Shown: positions 1 to 7,066 of the stretch, piece after piece
Layout of the letters: each line of letters begins with the position of its first letter
Position numbering within the stretch: the first letter of the stretch is position 1
Notes under the pieces: model-generated
Told to the model about the DNA's origin: nothing
Database searches by the model: none
What the model saw: the letters and a program-made list of their open reading frames with translations, nothing else
Made by a program: the position numbers and the translations under genes
From: VAZQ01 sp036555745
GTDB taxonomy: Bacteria; Pseudomonadota; Alphaproteobacteria; Rhizobiales; Xanthobacteraceae
Length of the DNA: 14,917 nt
Reading direction: 5' to 3'
NCBI GenBank assembly: GCA_036555745.1
Contig: DATBKV010000029.1
Coordinates: forward strand, 1-14,917

Positions 1-30
1 CGCCCGGCGCGCAAGTTGCTGCAACAAGAC

Positions 31-46
31 GGGGGAGCAAACCCCC
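31..46 (+). other. Small G/C hairpin before dctP
   Basis: GGGGG (31-35) pairs with CCCCC (42-46) across a six-base loop, ending nine bases before the AAGGAGG ribosome binding site of the TRAP binding-protein gene. It could shape the leader of the mRNA or be the tail of an upstream terminator. The operon promoter must lie outside the window or in the first few bases, where I see none. Confidence 0.3.
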
Positions 47-70
47 AGCTTTCCAAGGAGGAACGCGCCG

Positions 71-1111
71 ATGAAACGCATAGTCCCGGCAATGCTGGCC
101 AGCGCCCTGGCCTTCGGCTCTGCTCTGCTCTCGACCACCGCGACCGCGCAGGAGGTGACGCTTCGGCTGCATACTTTCCTGCCGCCGGTCGCCAATCCGG
201 TGAAGCATTTCATGGTGCCGTGGGGCCAGAAGGTCGAGAAGGAGTCGAACGGACGGATCAAGGTCCAGATCTATCCGTCGATGCAGCTCGGCGGCAAAGC
301 CACGCAACTGCTCGAGCAGGTGCGCGACGGCGTCGTCGACGTGGTGTGGACGCTGCCCGGCTTTACGCCCGGCGTGATGCCCAAGCTCGAGATCTTCGAG
401 CTGCCGTTCCTGCACCGAAGCACCCACGCCACCGTGATGGCGCTGCAGGACTACATCGCGAAATACATGCAGAAGGAGTTCGAGCCGTACCACGTGCTGC
501 TGGTGCACTGTCATGCCGGCGCCCTGTTCATGACCAAGGATCCGATCAACAAGGTCGAAGACTTCCAGGGCATGAAGCTGCGCTCGTATTCGCGCACCAA
601 CGCCTGGATCCTCGAAGCCCTGAATGCCGTGCCGTTGCAGCTGCCGCTGCCCGAGCTCGTCCCGATGATCAGCAAAGGCACGATCACCGGCACTATCCTG
701 CCCTACGAGATCGCGCCGGCGGTCAAGATGGACGAGCTCGCCAATTACTTCACCACCCTGGCGCCGCCGCAGCCGCGGCTGAGCACCGCCATCTTCACCT
801 TCCTGATGAACAAGAAGACCTACGAAAACCTGCCGCCCGATCTGAAGAAGGTGATCGACGACAATTCCGGCCGCAACCTCGCCCCGACCGCGATCAAGAC
901 CTGGGACGAGGTCGAGATCGCCGGCGAGAAGGTGATGCACGCGAAGCCCAAGAACAAGTTCGTCCAGCTCAGCCCCGAGGAAACCGCCAAGTTCAAGAAG
1001 AAGGTGCAGCCGGTCTTCGATCGGTTCGTGACCATGCTGGACGAGTCCGGCGGCAACGGAAAGCAGATCCTCGCCGACGTCGAGGCCTTGGAAGCGAAAT
1101 ATTCGAACTGA
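71..1111 (+). CDS. dctP: TRAP transporter substrate-binding protein (DctP family)
   Basis: Periplasmic solute-binding component of a tripartite ATP-independent transporter. It captures an organic acid and delivers it to the DctQM membrane part. The start is well supported: AAGGAGG (55-61) lies nine bases before ATG. The 346-residue length is typical. A Sec signal peptide (KR, hydrophobic residues 4-22, then AxA at about 24-26) precedes mature EVTLRLHTF. The family helix after QLGGKATQLLEQVRDG (72-87) and the GMKLR segment are visible; Arg171 corresponds in position to the Arg that salt-bridges the ligand carboxylate in characterised DctP/SiaP proteins. The usual AVDGxExP segment is replaced by TITGTILPYE (204-213), so it is a divergent subfamily whose ligand cannot be predicted. 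First gene of a three-gene operon with dctQ and dctM. Confidence 0.95.
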   Translation: MKRIVPAMLASALAFGSALLSTTATAQEVTLRLHTFLPPVANPVKHFMVPWGQKVEKESNGRIKVQIYPSMQLGGKATQLLEQVRDGVVDVVWTLPGFTPGVMPKLEIFELPFLHRSTHATVMALQDYIAKYMQKEFEPYHVLLVHCHAGALFMTKDPINKVEDFQGMKLRSYSRTNAWILEALNAVPLQLPLPELVPMISKGTITGTILPYEIAPAVKMDELANYFTTLAPPQPRLSTAIFTFLMNKKTYENLPPDLKKVIDDNSGRNLAPTAIKTWDEVEIAGEKVMHAKPKNKFVQLSPEETAKFKKKVQPVFDRFVTMLDESGGNGKQILADVEALEAKYSN

Positions 1112-1155
1112 GCGGCCGCCGCCGCTCGGCCTCGCTTCGATGCCGAGAGAGCTCG

Positions 1156-1710
1156 ATGTCGAACGATCCAGGTGAGGCAGTCCGGCCGACCGATGCGGTC
1201 GGCCGGCTGCTGTTCGGAGCCGCCAAGGCCCTCGCCGTATTCGGCGGCGGGCTGTGCTGCCTGATGGCGGCGATGGTCACGGTGAGCGTCAGCGGACGCT
1301 ACCTGTTCTCCGCCCCGATCCCAGGCGATTACGATCTGCTCGCCATCCTCAGCGGCTGTGCGGCCTTCGCCTTTCTGCCCTATTGCCAGATGACGCGCGG
1401 CAACGTGGTGGTTGATTTTTTCACGACCAACACGAGCCCGCGCGCAAAGGCTGTTCTCGATGCGGTCGGGACGCTGCTCTATCTCATGGTTGCGATCTTG
1501 TTTGCTTGGCGCCTCTATTACGGCGGGCTCGAGCTGCGCGCCAATGCCGAGGTGCTCGCCAATTTCAATTTCTATCGCTGGTGGACGGTGCCGTTCGACC
1601 TCGTCTGCATGGCCGTCCTGATCGCCGCCATCGCCTACACGCTTGTCCGCGACATCGACGACGCGCGCAGCGGCCGCCCCCCGGCGCAAGCGGTCGTCGA
1701 GGAGGTGTGA
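1156..1710 (+). CDS. dctQ: TRAP transporter small permease subunit (DctQ)
   Basis: The 184-residue small integral-membrane subunit of the TRAP transporter, which pairs with DctM in the inner membrane. Four hydrophobic segments are visible at about 20-46, 60-78, 98-118 and 145-164, as expected for DctQ. Family landmarks are GRYLF (47-51) at the end of helix 1, PGDYDLLAIL (56-65) entering helix 2, and RGNVVVD (81-87) in the second loop. The frame is open far upstream, but that extension is low-complexity Arg/Ala sequence antisense-like to dctP coding. I therefore start at ATG 1156, preceded by a purine-rich but weak GAGAGAG site. It begins 44 bases after dctP and ends just before dctM, so the three are almost certainly co-transcribed. 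Confidence 0.92.
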   Translation: MSNDPGEAVRPTDAVGRLLFGAAKALAVFGGGLCCLMAAMVTVSVSGRYLFSAPIPGDYDLLAILSGCAAFAFLPYCQMTRGNVVVDFFTTNTSPRAKAVLDAVGTLLYLMVAILFAWRLYYGGLELRANAEVLANFNFYRWWTVPFDLVCMAVLIAAIAYTLVRDIDDARSGRPPAQAVVEEV

Positions 1711-1714
1711 GGCG

Positions 1715-3034
1715 GTGAGCGACTTGAGGATCGGCGCCGTCGGGTTCGGCGTGCTGCTGATCTTGATCGCGCTGCGCGTCCCGGTCGCGGTGTCCATGCT
1801 GGCGGTGGGCACGGCGGGATATGTCAGCATTGCCGGAACCATCGCATTGTTGAGCTATCTCAAGACCGAGATGTACTGGCGGTTCACCTCGCCCGACCTT
1901 TCGGTCATCCCGCTGTTTCTGATGATGGGTCATTTCGCGGCGCGCGCCGGCATCACCACCGCCTTGTTTCGCGCGGCCGCGGCCTGGATCGGGCACTTGC
2001 GCGGCGGCCTCGCCATGGCGGCGGTCGGCGGCTGCGCCGCCTTCGGCACCGTCAGCGGATCCTCGCTGGCGACCGCCGCCATGATGGGTCAGGTCGCGCT
2101 GCCGGAGCTGCGCCGCTACAAGTACGCGGGCGGGTTCGCGACCGGTACATTGGCCGCCGGCGGCACGCTCGGCATTCTCATCCCGCCGTCGATCGTGCTG
2201 ATCATTTTCGCCATCATCGTCGAGGGCAACATCGTCTCGCTGTTCCAGGCCGCGTTCATTCCCGGCCTGGTGGCGACCGCCGGCTACATGGTGGCGATCG
2301 CGATCGTGACCCGGCTGGACCCGACGGCAGGCCCGGCTGGCCCGCGCGCGACCATGGCGGAGCGATGGAAGGCGCTGCGCCAGGTCTGGACCATCGGCGT
2401 CATTTTCCTGGTGGTGATGGGCGGCATCTATTCCGGCATCTTCACGCCCACCGAAGGCGCCGGCGTCGGCGCCGCCGCCACGTTTCTGGCGGCGGTGACC
2501 CACGGCGGCATGCGCATGCAGAGTTTCCTGGACGCGCTGGTCGAGACCGCTTCGACCTCCGCGATGATCTTCCTCATCCTGCTCGGCGCCGACGTGTTCA
2601 ACGCGTTCCTCGGCTTCTCGCGGCTGCCGCTATGGACCGCGGATCTGTTCCAGAATTCCGGCCTGTCCCCCTACCTCGTCGTGCTCGGGATGATCCTGCT
2701 CTATCTCGCCCTGGGCTGCGTCATGGATTCCCTCGCCATGATCCTGATCACGATCCCGATCTTCTGGCCGATCGTGGCGGCGCTCGACTTCGGTCTCGAT
2801 GCCGATCAGATGAAGCTGTGGTTCGGGATCATCACGCTGAGCGTGGTCGAGATCGGATTGATCACGCCGCCGGTCGGCCTGAACGTGTTCGTGATCAACT
2901 CGCTGGCCAAGGACGTGCCGATGGCCGAGACCTTTCGCGGTGTCGTTCCGTTCTTGATGTCGGATGCGGTGCGCGTGACGCTGATCGTGCTGTTCCCGAC
3001 GCTGAGCCTGCTGCTGCCGCGGTTGCTCGGATAG
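1715..3034 (+). CDS. dctM: TRAP transporter large permease subunit (DctM)
   Basis: The 439-residue large membrane subunit that carries the ion-coupled transport path. It is built of about a dozen hydrophobic segments along its whole length. Signature motifs are GSSLATAAMMGQVALPE (115-131), GTLGILIPPS (150-159), FTPTEGAG (243-250) and GLITPPVGLNVFV (381-393), all characteristic of DctM. I choose GTG at 1715 because GGAGG (1701-1705) lies nine bases before it and the protein then starts directly at the first helix; the upstream ATG at 1643 would add 24 Arg/Ala residues and overlap dctQ. The ribosome binding site lies inside the last codons of dctQ, with only four bases between stop and start, which indicates tight coupling. 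Length and motifs are intact. Confidence 0.94.
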   Translation: MSDLRIGAVGFGVLLILIALRVPVAVSMLAVGTAGYVSIAGTIALLSYLKTEMYWRFTSPDLSVIPLFLMMGHFAARAGITTALFRAAAAWIGHLRGGLAMAAVGGCAAFGTVSGSSLATAAMMGQVALPELRRYKYAGGFATGTLAAGGTLGILIPPSIVLIIFAIIVEGNIVSLFQAAFIPGLVATAGYMVAIAIVTRLDPTAGPAGPRATMAERWKALRQVWTIGVIFLVVMGGIYSGIFTPTEGAGVGAAATFLAAVTHGGMRMQSFLDALVETASTSAMIFLILLGADVFNAFLGFSRLPLWTADLFQNSGLSPYLVVLGMILLYLALGCVMDSLAMILITIPIFWPIVAALDFGLDADQMKLWFGIITLSVVEIGLITPPVGLNVFVINSLAKDVPMAETFRGVVPFLMSDAVRVTLIVLFPTLSLLLPRLLG

Positions 3035-3036
3035 CG

Positions 3037-3050
3037 ATGGCGCATGCCAT
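3037..3050. other. Short palindrome between convergent genes
   Basis: ATGGC (3037-3041) and GCCAT (3046-3050) form a short inverted repeat around GCAT, just after the dctM stop and within the 60-base convergent gap before the RraA-like gene's stop. It is the only symmetrical element in the gap and could be a weak bidirectional terminator. It has no T-run. Confidence 0.2.
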
Positions 3051-3094
3051 GGAAATCGTGGGCTGATTGCAAGCCTCTGCCCGCGCTTCGATGA

Positions 3095-3850
3095 TTACGA
3101 GCTCTTCTCCCCGTAGGTCGCGCGCGCGATGTCGGGCACCGGCACGCCGTCGTCGATCGCCTTGCAGCGGATGATCTCCGCCTTGGCCTTCGCCTCGGCG
3201 GCGTCGAGCACCTCGAGCACGACGTCGCGCGGAATGAAGCAGACTCCGGTGTCGTCGGCGACCACGAGGTCGCCGGGCGCCACGCGCACCGCGCCGATCT
3301 CGATCGCGCCATTGATTTCCACGGTCTCGAGCCGCCACTTGCCGGTGACCGGCGTGATATCGCTCGCCCAGATCGGATAGCCGAGCGCGCGCGAATGCGC
3401 GACGTCGCGCACGCCGCCCTCAACGATCGCGCCGATCTCGCCCTGGCGCTTGCCGGTCTGCGCCGAGATGCCGCCCATGTTCGAGACGTTCGCGACGCCC
3501 TGGATCACCAGCACGTCGCCCGGCTGCGCCAGATTGTGCGCCTCGAATTCCGCCATGCGGTTCAGGTGTGTGCGCGCGCCGGCGAGCGGATCGATGCGTT
3601 GCAGGATGTTGCGCACGGTCAGCGCCGGTCCCGCGATGCAGCGCCCCGCAATGGTCGGTTTGAGCACGGAGGCGCCGACCACGCCCGGCGGGATGCCGAG
3701 TTCGTCCATGGTGTCGGAGATGATTCCGGTCGGATCGCCGAGCGCGATCAGGCGCGCGACTGCGCCCGCGGGCGGGCGCGGCACCGCCATCAGTTTGATG
3801 TTCTCGGCCGCGATGCGGCCGGTCAATCGCTTGGTCTCCGCAACATTCAT
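3095..3850 (-). CDS. RraA-family protein, HMG/CHA aldolase-like
   Basis: A 251-residue member of the RraA/HMG-aldolase family (older annotation: dimethylmenaquinone methyltransferase-like). Enzymes of this fold are metal-dependent class II aldolases and decarboxylases acting on 4-hydroxy-4-methyl-2-oxoglutarate, 4-carboxy-4-hydroxy-2-oxoadipate or oxaloacetate; others are the RNase E inhibitor RraA. Visible are the core segment from GGISAQTGKRQGEIG (126-140) to GAIVEGGVRD (140-149), where Arg148 and Asp149 match the substrate- and metal-binding Arg-Asp pair, and the PGDLVVADDTGVCFIP region (192-207). The start at 3850 is chosen because GGGAGG precedes it by about five bases; an upstream ATG at 3907 lacks this. 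It is longer than E. coli RraA and its neighbours are metabolic, so an enzyme role is more likely. It converges on the TRAP operon. Confidence 0.85.
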   Translation of the reverse strand: MNVAETKRLTGRIAAENIKLMAVPRPPAGAVARLIALGDPTGIISDTMDELGIPPGVVGASVLKPTIAGRCIAGPALTVRNILQRIDPLAGARTHLNRMAEFEAHNLAQPGDVLVIQGVANVSNMGGISAQTGKRQGEIGAIVEGGVRDVAHSRALGYPIWASDITPVTGKWRLETVEINGAIEIGAVRVAPGDLVVADDTGVCFIPRDVVLEVLDAAEAKAKAEIIRCKAIDDGVPVPDIARATYGEKSS

Positions 3851-4199
3851 CGCAGCCTCCCATGTTTGCCCTGTCGTCGTGTGGCGCCAGTGTAGAGCGT
3901 GTCCCATTGGAGTTGCCTTCGGAAGTGGCCGCGGACTCGGTGCGCTTTCGTCCCCCTTGTGGGGAGGGGTTGGGGTTGGGGGTGGGGGTGGCGCGATTGC
4001 TCACGAGTACCAAACATACGACCCCTCCCGAGGACAGGTTTTGCCCGTACGGATGCAACGCGCGGGCAATGCCGTGCACCGCGCGCCGGACGATGCAGCC
4101 ATGCGGGCGTGATGTCCGCCCCGCGGCGCTGCGCGCTTGCCGGGGCCGGCGGCGCTGGTTACCGTTGCCGCCCTTCGGCACAGCAAAGGCCAATCCGCC
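3851..4199. other. Divergent intergenic region, RraA-like gene / GST
   Basis: These 349 bases separate two divergently transcribed genes and must hold both promoters, but I find no convincing -35/-10 pair. The left end carries the RraA-like gene's ribosome binding site. The middle carries a G-tract cluster (separate entry). Several open frames cross the region but have no ribosome binding site and translate into Pro/Gly/Arg-rich or Trp-Gly repeat sequence of the sort produced by repeats, so I call no gene. Confidence 0.6.
3951..3991 (+). repeat. G-tract repeat element, possible G-quadruplex
   Basis: Five runs of at least four G follow one another on the + strand: 3961-3964, 3966-3969, 3972-3975, 3978-3982 and 3984-3988, separated by one- or two-base loops. 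Just before them CCCC (3953-3956) can pair with GGGG (3961-3964) around TTGT. This resembles the CCCCTCCCC-type dispersed repeat common in Hyphomicrobiales genomes, whose translations give Pro-Asn-Pro-Ser-Pro-Gln-Gly-Gly peptides. The spacing fits a parallel G-quadruplex. It lies about 210 bases upstream of the GST start and 110 bases upstream of the RraA-like gene. Confidence 0.6.
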
Positions 4200-4901
4200 A
4201 TGATCGATCTTTATGCGCTCACCAGCCCGAACGTGCAGAAAATCTACATCATGCTCGAGGAATGCGGGCTTCCCTACAAGGAGCACTTCGTCGACGTCTG
4301 GAAGGGCGACCAGTACCAGCCCGAATTTTCCAAGATCAATCCCAACAACAAGATCCCGGTGATCGTCGATCACGACGGGCCGGGCGGCAAGGCGTTCAAG
4401 GTGATCGAGTCCGGGGCGATCCTGCTCTACCTCGCCGAGAAGACCGGCAAGTTCCTGCCCAAAGACATGGCCGGCAAATACGAGGTGATCCAGTGGCTGA
4501 TGGTCCAGCTCACCGGCGTGGGCCCGATGTTCGGACAGTGGACGCACTTCAAGCTGTTCGCGCCCAAAGCCGGCAACGACTACGCGACGGCGCGCTACAC
4601 CTCGGAATTGAAGCGGCTTTACGAGGTGCTGGAGAAGCGGCTGGGCGAGGTGCCCTACCTCGGCGGCCGCGACTACTCCATCGCCGACATCGCGACCTTC
4701 CCGTGGACGCGCAACCACGACGCCCAGGGCGTGAAATGGGAGGACAATCCCAATTTGGCGCGCTGGTTCAACGCCATCAACGAGCGGCCGGCGGTCAAGG
4801 CCGCGCTCGCCAAGATCGGCGCCATCAAGTCGAACCGCGAGACCGCCACCGACGATCAGAAGGACCGCTTCTTCAATCGCGGAAAATACGCGCGGGTGTG
4901 A
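4200..4901 (+). CDS. Glutathione S-transferase, YfcG/Ure2-like
   Basis: A 233-residue cytosolic GST-family protein. The N-terminal thioredoxin-fold domain (1-85) begins MIDLYALTSPNVQKI and contains NPNNKIPVIVD (47-57) with the conserved cis-proline at Pro53, and the glutathione gamma-glutamyl-binding pair Glu70-Ser71 in ESGAILLYLAEKTG. The C-terminal helical domain includes LGGRDYSIADIATFPW, the N-capping box region of GSTs. The sequence closely follows the E. coli YfcG/Nu class, which uses glutathione disulphide as a disulphide-bond oxidoreductase. I start at ATG 4200 because it matches the family N-terminus; the frame opens 63 bases earlier. The ribosome binding site (AAAGG, 4185-4189) is weak. 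It could serve thiol redox homeostasis or a glutathione-dependent step of the neighbouring catabolic genes. Confidence 0.92.
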   Translation: MIDLYALTSPNVQKIYIMLEECGLPYKEHFVDVWKGDQYQPEFSKINPNNKIPVIVDHDGPGGKAFKVIESGAILLYLAEKTGKFLPKDMAGKYEVIQWLMVQLTGVGPMFGQWTHFKLFAPKAGNDYATARYTSELKRLYEVLEKRLGEVPYLGGRDYSIADIATFPWTRNHDAQGVKWEDNPNLARWFNAINERPAVKAALAKIGAIKSNRETATDDQKDRFFNRGKYARV

Positions 4902-4959
4902 CCGCGCCATCCAGACGGTCGGCCCGGCATCGATTTGCTGTCGCCATCGCTCATCTGTC

Positions 4960-4980
4960 ATGCCCGCGAAAAGCGGGCAT
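4960..4980. repeat. Palindromic repeat ATGCCCGC/GCGGGCAT
   Basis: A perfect eight-base stem, ATGCCCGC (4960-4967) and GCGGGCAT (4973-4980), with loop GAAAA, followed by CCAGTAACGCG. This is the familiar dispersed intergenic palindrome of Bradyrhizobium-type genomes. Its place 58 bases after the GST stop means it could also form a hairpin at the 3' end of the GST transcript, although no T-run follows. Confidence 0.8.
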
Positions 4981-5036
4981 CCAGTAACGCGTGCTCGTGA
5001 GACCATAGCCGGCGGCATGATGGTCCCCGCAACAGG

Positions 5037-5078
5037 GTCCCCGCGAGGCGAGCGTCGCGGGGTGCCCTTCGCGGGGAC
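5037..5078. repeat. Inverted repeat GTCCCCGCGA/TCGCGGGGAC
   Basis: A perfect ten-base inverted repeat, GTCCCCGCGA (5037-5046) and TCGCGGGGAC (5069-5078), encloses 22 bases that contain a second copy of the TCGCGGGG motif near 5055-5062, so alternative stems are possible. With the palindrome at 4960 it forms one composite dispersed repeat between the GST and SDR genes. It ends 53 bases before the SDR start, so it is probably in or near the SDR leader. Confidence 0.7.
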
Positions 5079-5131
5079 GACAATGACGCGGACTTATCGA
5101 CCTGCGGCAGCAAGGCAGGTGGGAGAAAGCC

Positions 5132-5920
5132 TTGGAGCTCAAAGGCAGGGCCGCAGTCGTCACCGGATCGAGCTCCGATGACGGCGTCGGCGCGGCCTGT
5201 GCACGCATGCTGGCCGCGCGCGGCTGCAACGTGGTGGTCAATTACGCGACCAACGAGGCCGGCGCCGAGAAGGTGGCGGCCGAGTGCGAGGCGGCGGGTG
5301 TCGAGGCTCTCGTCATGCAGGCCGACGTGGCCAACGACGAGGATTGCCGCCGCCTGGTGCAGGCGGCGCTCGATCACTGGGGGCGGCTCGACGTGCTGAT
5401 CAACAACGCCGCCGTCACCCGCACGATTCCGCATCAGCGCCTCGACCTGCTCGACGCCGCCGAGTTCCAGCGCGTCTATGCCGTCAACCTGATCGGCAAT
5501 TACCAGATGTGCCGCGCCGCCGCACCGCATCTGAGAGCGGCGGGCGACGCCGCGATCGTCAACATCTCCTCGATCGGCGCGATGCGCGGCGCCGGCAGCT
5601 CGATCGCCTACGCCGCCTCCAAAGGCGCGCTCAACACGCTTACCGTCAGCATGGCGCGCGCGCTCGCGCCGCAGGTGCGGGTCAACGCGCTGTGCCCGGG
5701 AGGCCTGCTGGGGAGCTGGACGCGCAAGATCATGACGGAGGAGCAGTACCAGGCGCGGGTGCGGCAGGCCGAGAGCGAGTTCCCGCTCAGGCGCGGGATC
5801 TGGCCGATCGACGTGGCGCGGGCGGCGCTGTTCCTGGTGGTGGACGCGGTGGTGATGACCGGCGAATGCCTGCGCATGGACGCCGGCGAGCACCTGGGCG
5901 CGAACCTTATCCGCAACTAG
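5132..5920 (+). CDS. Short-chain dehydrogenase/reductase (SDR)
   Basis: A 262-residue classical SDR, an NAD(P)-dependent oxidoreductase of alcohols and ketones in the cytoplasm. It shows the Rossmann glycine motif TGSSSDDGVG (11-20), NNAA (91-94) after strand 4, the catalytic Ser in NISSIG (144-149), and YAASK (160-164) with catalytic Tyr160 and Lys164. The end, VMTGECLRMDAGEHLG, matches the usual VTGxxxxVDGG region of FabG-like enzymes but with Ala for the first Gly. The start is TTG at 5132: GGGAG (5121-5125) is six bases upstream and the protein then begins MELKGRAAVVTG, exactly where SDRs begin; no ATG or GTG fits. The glycine motif is slightly unusual, with Asp-Asp in the loop. Substrate unknown. 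It lies downstream of the GST behind a repeat patch and may have its own promoter. Confidence 0.9.
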   Translation: MELKGRAAVVTGSSSDDGVGAACARMLAARGCNVVVNYATNEAGAEKVAAECEAAGVEALVMQADVANDEDCRRLVQAALDHWGRLDVLINNAAVTRTIPHQRLDLLDAAEFQRVYAVNLIGNYQMCRAAAPHLRAAGDAAIVNISSIGAMRGAGSSIAYAASKGALNTLTVSMARALAPQVRVNALCPGGLLGSWTRKIMTEEQYQARVRQAESEFPLRRGIWPIDVARAALFLVVDAVVMTGECLRMDAGEHLGANLIRN

Positions 5921-6091
5921 ACGATTGTTCCCGTCCGCTACAATAATCGCGAATTAACACTCCGGCAGCGCGACGCGAACTGACATCGCCTCAGCTGCAC
6001 TGGATCTACGCCCTGCCACCGGCCTACGCTGCAAGCGAGGCGCCAGATGGTCCACAGACCTGCAAACTCTCGCGCCGACAGGGAGGCGATC

Positions 6092-6664
6092 ATGAGACAG
6101 CGCGCAGCCGTACAGGCCCTTGCTGCTCTATCTGTATGTGCCACCATCGGCGTTTGCACTCTGTACGTCACCAAATCTCCCGCACAGAGCGGCAAGGATA
6201 ATGCCTCCCCGATCTACAGCATTACAATTCCGGCCGGCTACCGTGAGTGGCGCCTGATCGCGATCAATCAGCTGGTAGGAGCAGGAGGCAAGCCTAGGCA
6301 ACTGCGCGCGCAATTGGGCAACGATCTCGCGATCAAGGCTTTTCAGGAGGGGAAGTTGCCGTTCCCGGACGGTGCAATTATCGCCGCGCTGCATTGGAAC
6401 GAAGTCTCGTCGCACGAAAACGACAAAGTTCTGGGCATCGGCTTTCCCGGTGCGGGCCTGCAATCTTCTGTTGTCGGCTCCGCCGAGAACGTTCAGTTCA
6501 TGGTCAAGGATTCAAAAAAATACGCTGCGACCGGCGGCTGGGGATTTGCCGACTTCAAGAACGGCAAACCTGGCGACGAGGCGCTCCACAAAACCTGTTT
6601 CCCTTGTCACCAGCCTGCGGCAGATCGGGACTATGTCTTCGCGCGGTACGCCCCCACGCCCTGA
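6092..6664 (+). CDS. Cytochrome P460-family c-heme protein
   Basis: A 190-residue exported protein with a signal/anchor segment (hydrophobic about 8-26, then SPAQS) and a single c-type heme motif, CFPCH, at 169-173 near the C-terminus. The order TIPAGYREWRLIAINQ, FPDGAIIAALHWNE, FMVKDSKKYAATGGWGF and DFKNGKP...CFPCH is the layout of the cytochrome P460 domain (PF16694 type), a periplasmic heme protein. Characterised P460s oxidise hydroxylamine and carry a Lys-heme cross-link; many relatives have no known role. I cannot tell from sequence whether the cross-linking Lys is present. ATG 6092 is chosen for its GGGAGG site (6081-6086); a frame-open ATG at 6047 lacks one. No amo/hao or other respiratory gene is adjacent. 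A TACAAT box at 5939-5944 might be its -10, but no -35 is evident. Confidence 0.85.
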   Translation: MRQRAAVQALAALSVCATIGVCTLYVTKSPAQSGKDNASPIYSITIPAGYREWRLIAINQLVGAGGKPRQLRAQLGNDLAIKAFQEGKLPFPDGAIIAALHWNEVSSHENDKVLGIGFPGAGLQSSVVGSAENVQFMVKDSKKYAATGGWGFADFKNGKPGDEALHKTCFPCHQPAADRDYVFARYAPTP

Positions 6665-6973
6665 ACCGAAGCGCGTCCGTCCCGTCAGGGCAGCGGATCG
6701 AGAGCCATGATCAAATTCACGCTTTCGGGCAAACGACATCGCACCTGCATCGATTGACGATCGAGTCTGACCCATCTGCGACGTGCCCCAGTTCGATCTC
6801 GCAGCGCGGCAGCCTCGGACCAGATGGGGCGTTCTTAGCTCCCAGCCAAGAAGCATGGCAGGCCGAAAGGTCGCATGTCGATTCAGAACGATTCAGGCCA
6901 GGCTGTAGGACACGCGAGCCTGGTTTGTGGCAGGCTGCTGGTGGTGCGGCGGACCGACCGCGGAGGTGAAGCC
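6665..6973. other. Intergenic region before the SBP array
   Basis: No gene can be supported in these 309 bases. Open frames crossing it lack ribosome binding sites and family resemblance. It contains a perfect eight-base inverted repeat, CCCATCTG (6771-6778) and CAGATGGG (6821-6828), 42 bases apart, and a GGAGG ribosome binding site at its right end (6962-6966) serving the remnant ORF. The array promoter is expected here, but I see no clear -35/-10. Confidence 0.5.
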
Positions 6974-7066
6974 GTGTCCGGCTTGAGGCGGCGGGAGTTC
7001 ATGGGACTCCTGGGCGGTGTCGCGGCGGCATGGCTGCTCGCCCGCGTCGACGAGGTGATCGAATGA
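6974..7066 (+). pseudogene. Internally deleted ABC substrate-binding protein remnant
   Basis: A 30-codon ORF starting at GTG 6974, with GGAGG (6962-6966) seven bases before it. It encodes an RRREFMGLLGGVAAAW leader like those of the next two genes, then runs straight into LLARVDEVIE and a stop. The last residues match the C-termini of the downstream copies (SIADEVIE and ARADEVVE). About 300 codons that should lie between are absent in one clean in-frame step, leaving only both ends of an ABC_sub_bind gene. Its TGA overlaps the ATG of the next copy as ATGA, and its GAGGT (7052-7056) serves as that gene's ribosome binding site. It cannot bind a ligand, but it may still be translated as a coupling leader for copy 2. 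Confidence 0.75.

Noticed and set aside
16..1155. N-terminal extension of dctQ through dctP
   Set aside because: It overlaps all of dctP in another frame and is Arg/Ala-rich; DctQ proteins are about 180 residues and begin near 1156.
3953..3964. CCCC-TTGT-GGGG as a terminator
   Set aside because: The stem is only four bases, has no T-run, and lies upstream of both divergent genes rather than at the end of one.
3420..5018. Long leftward open frame of 532 codons across the RraA-like gene and opposite the GST
   Set aside because: It is antisense to the GST and a shifted frame of the RraA-like gene, with no family features; high GC content produces such shadows.
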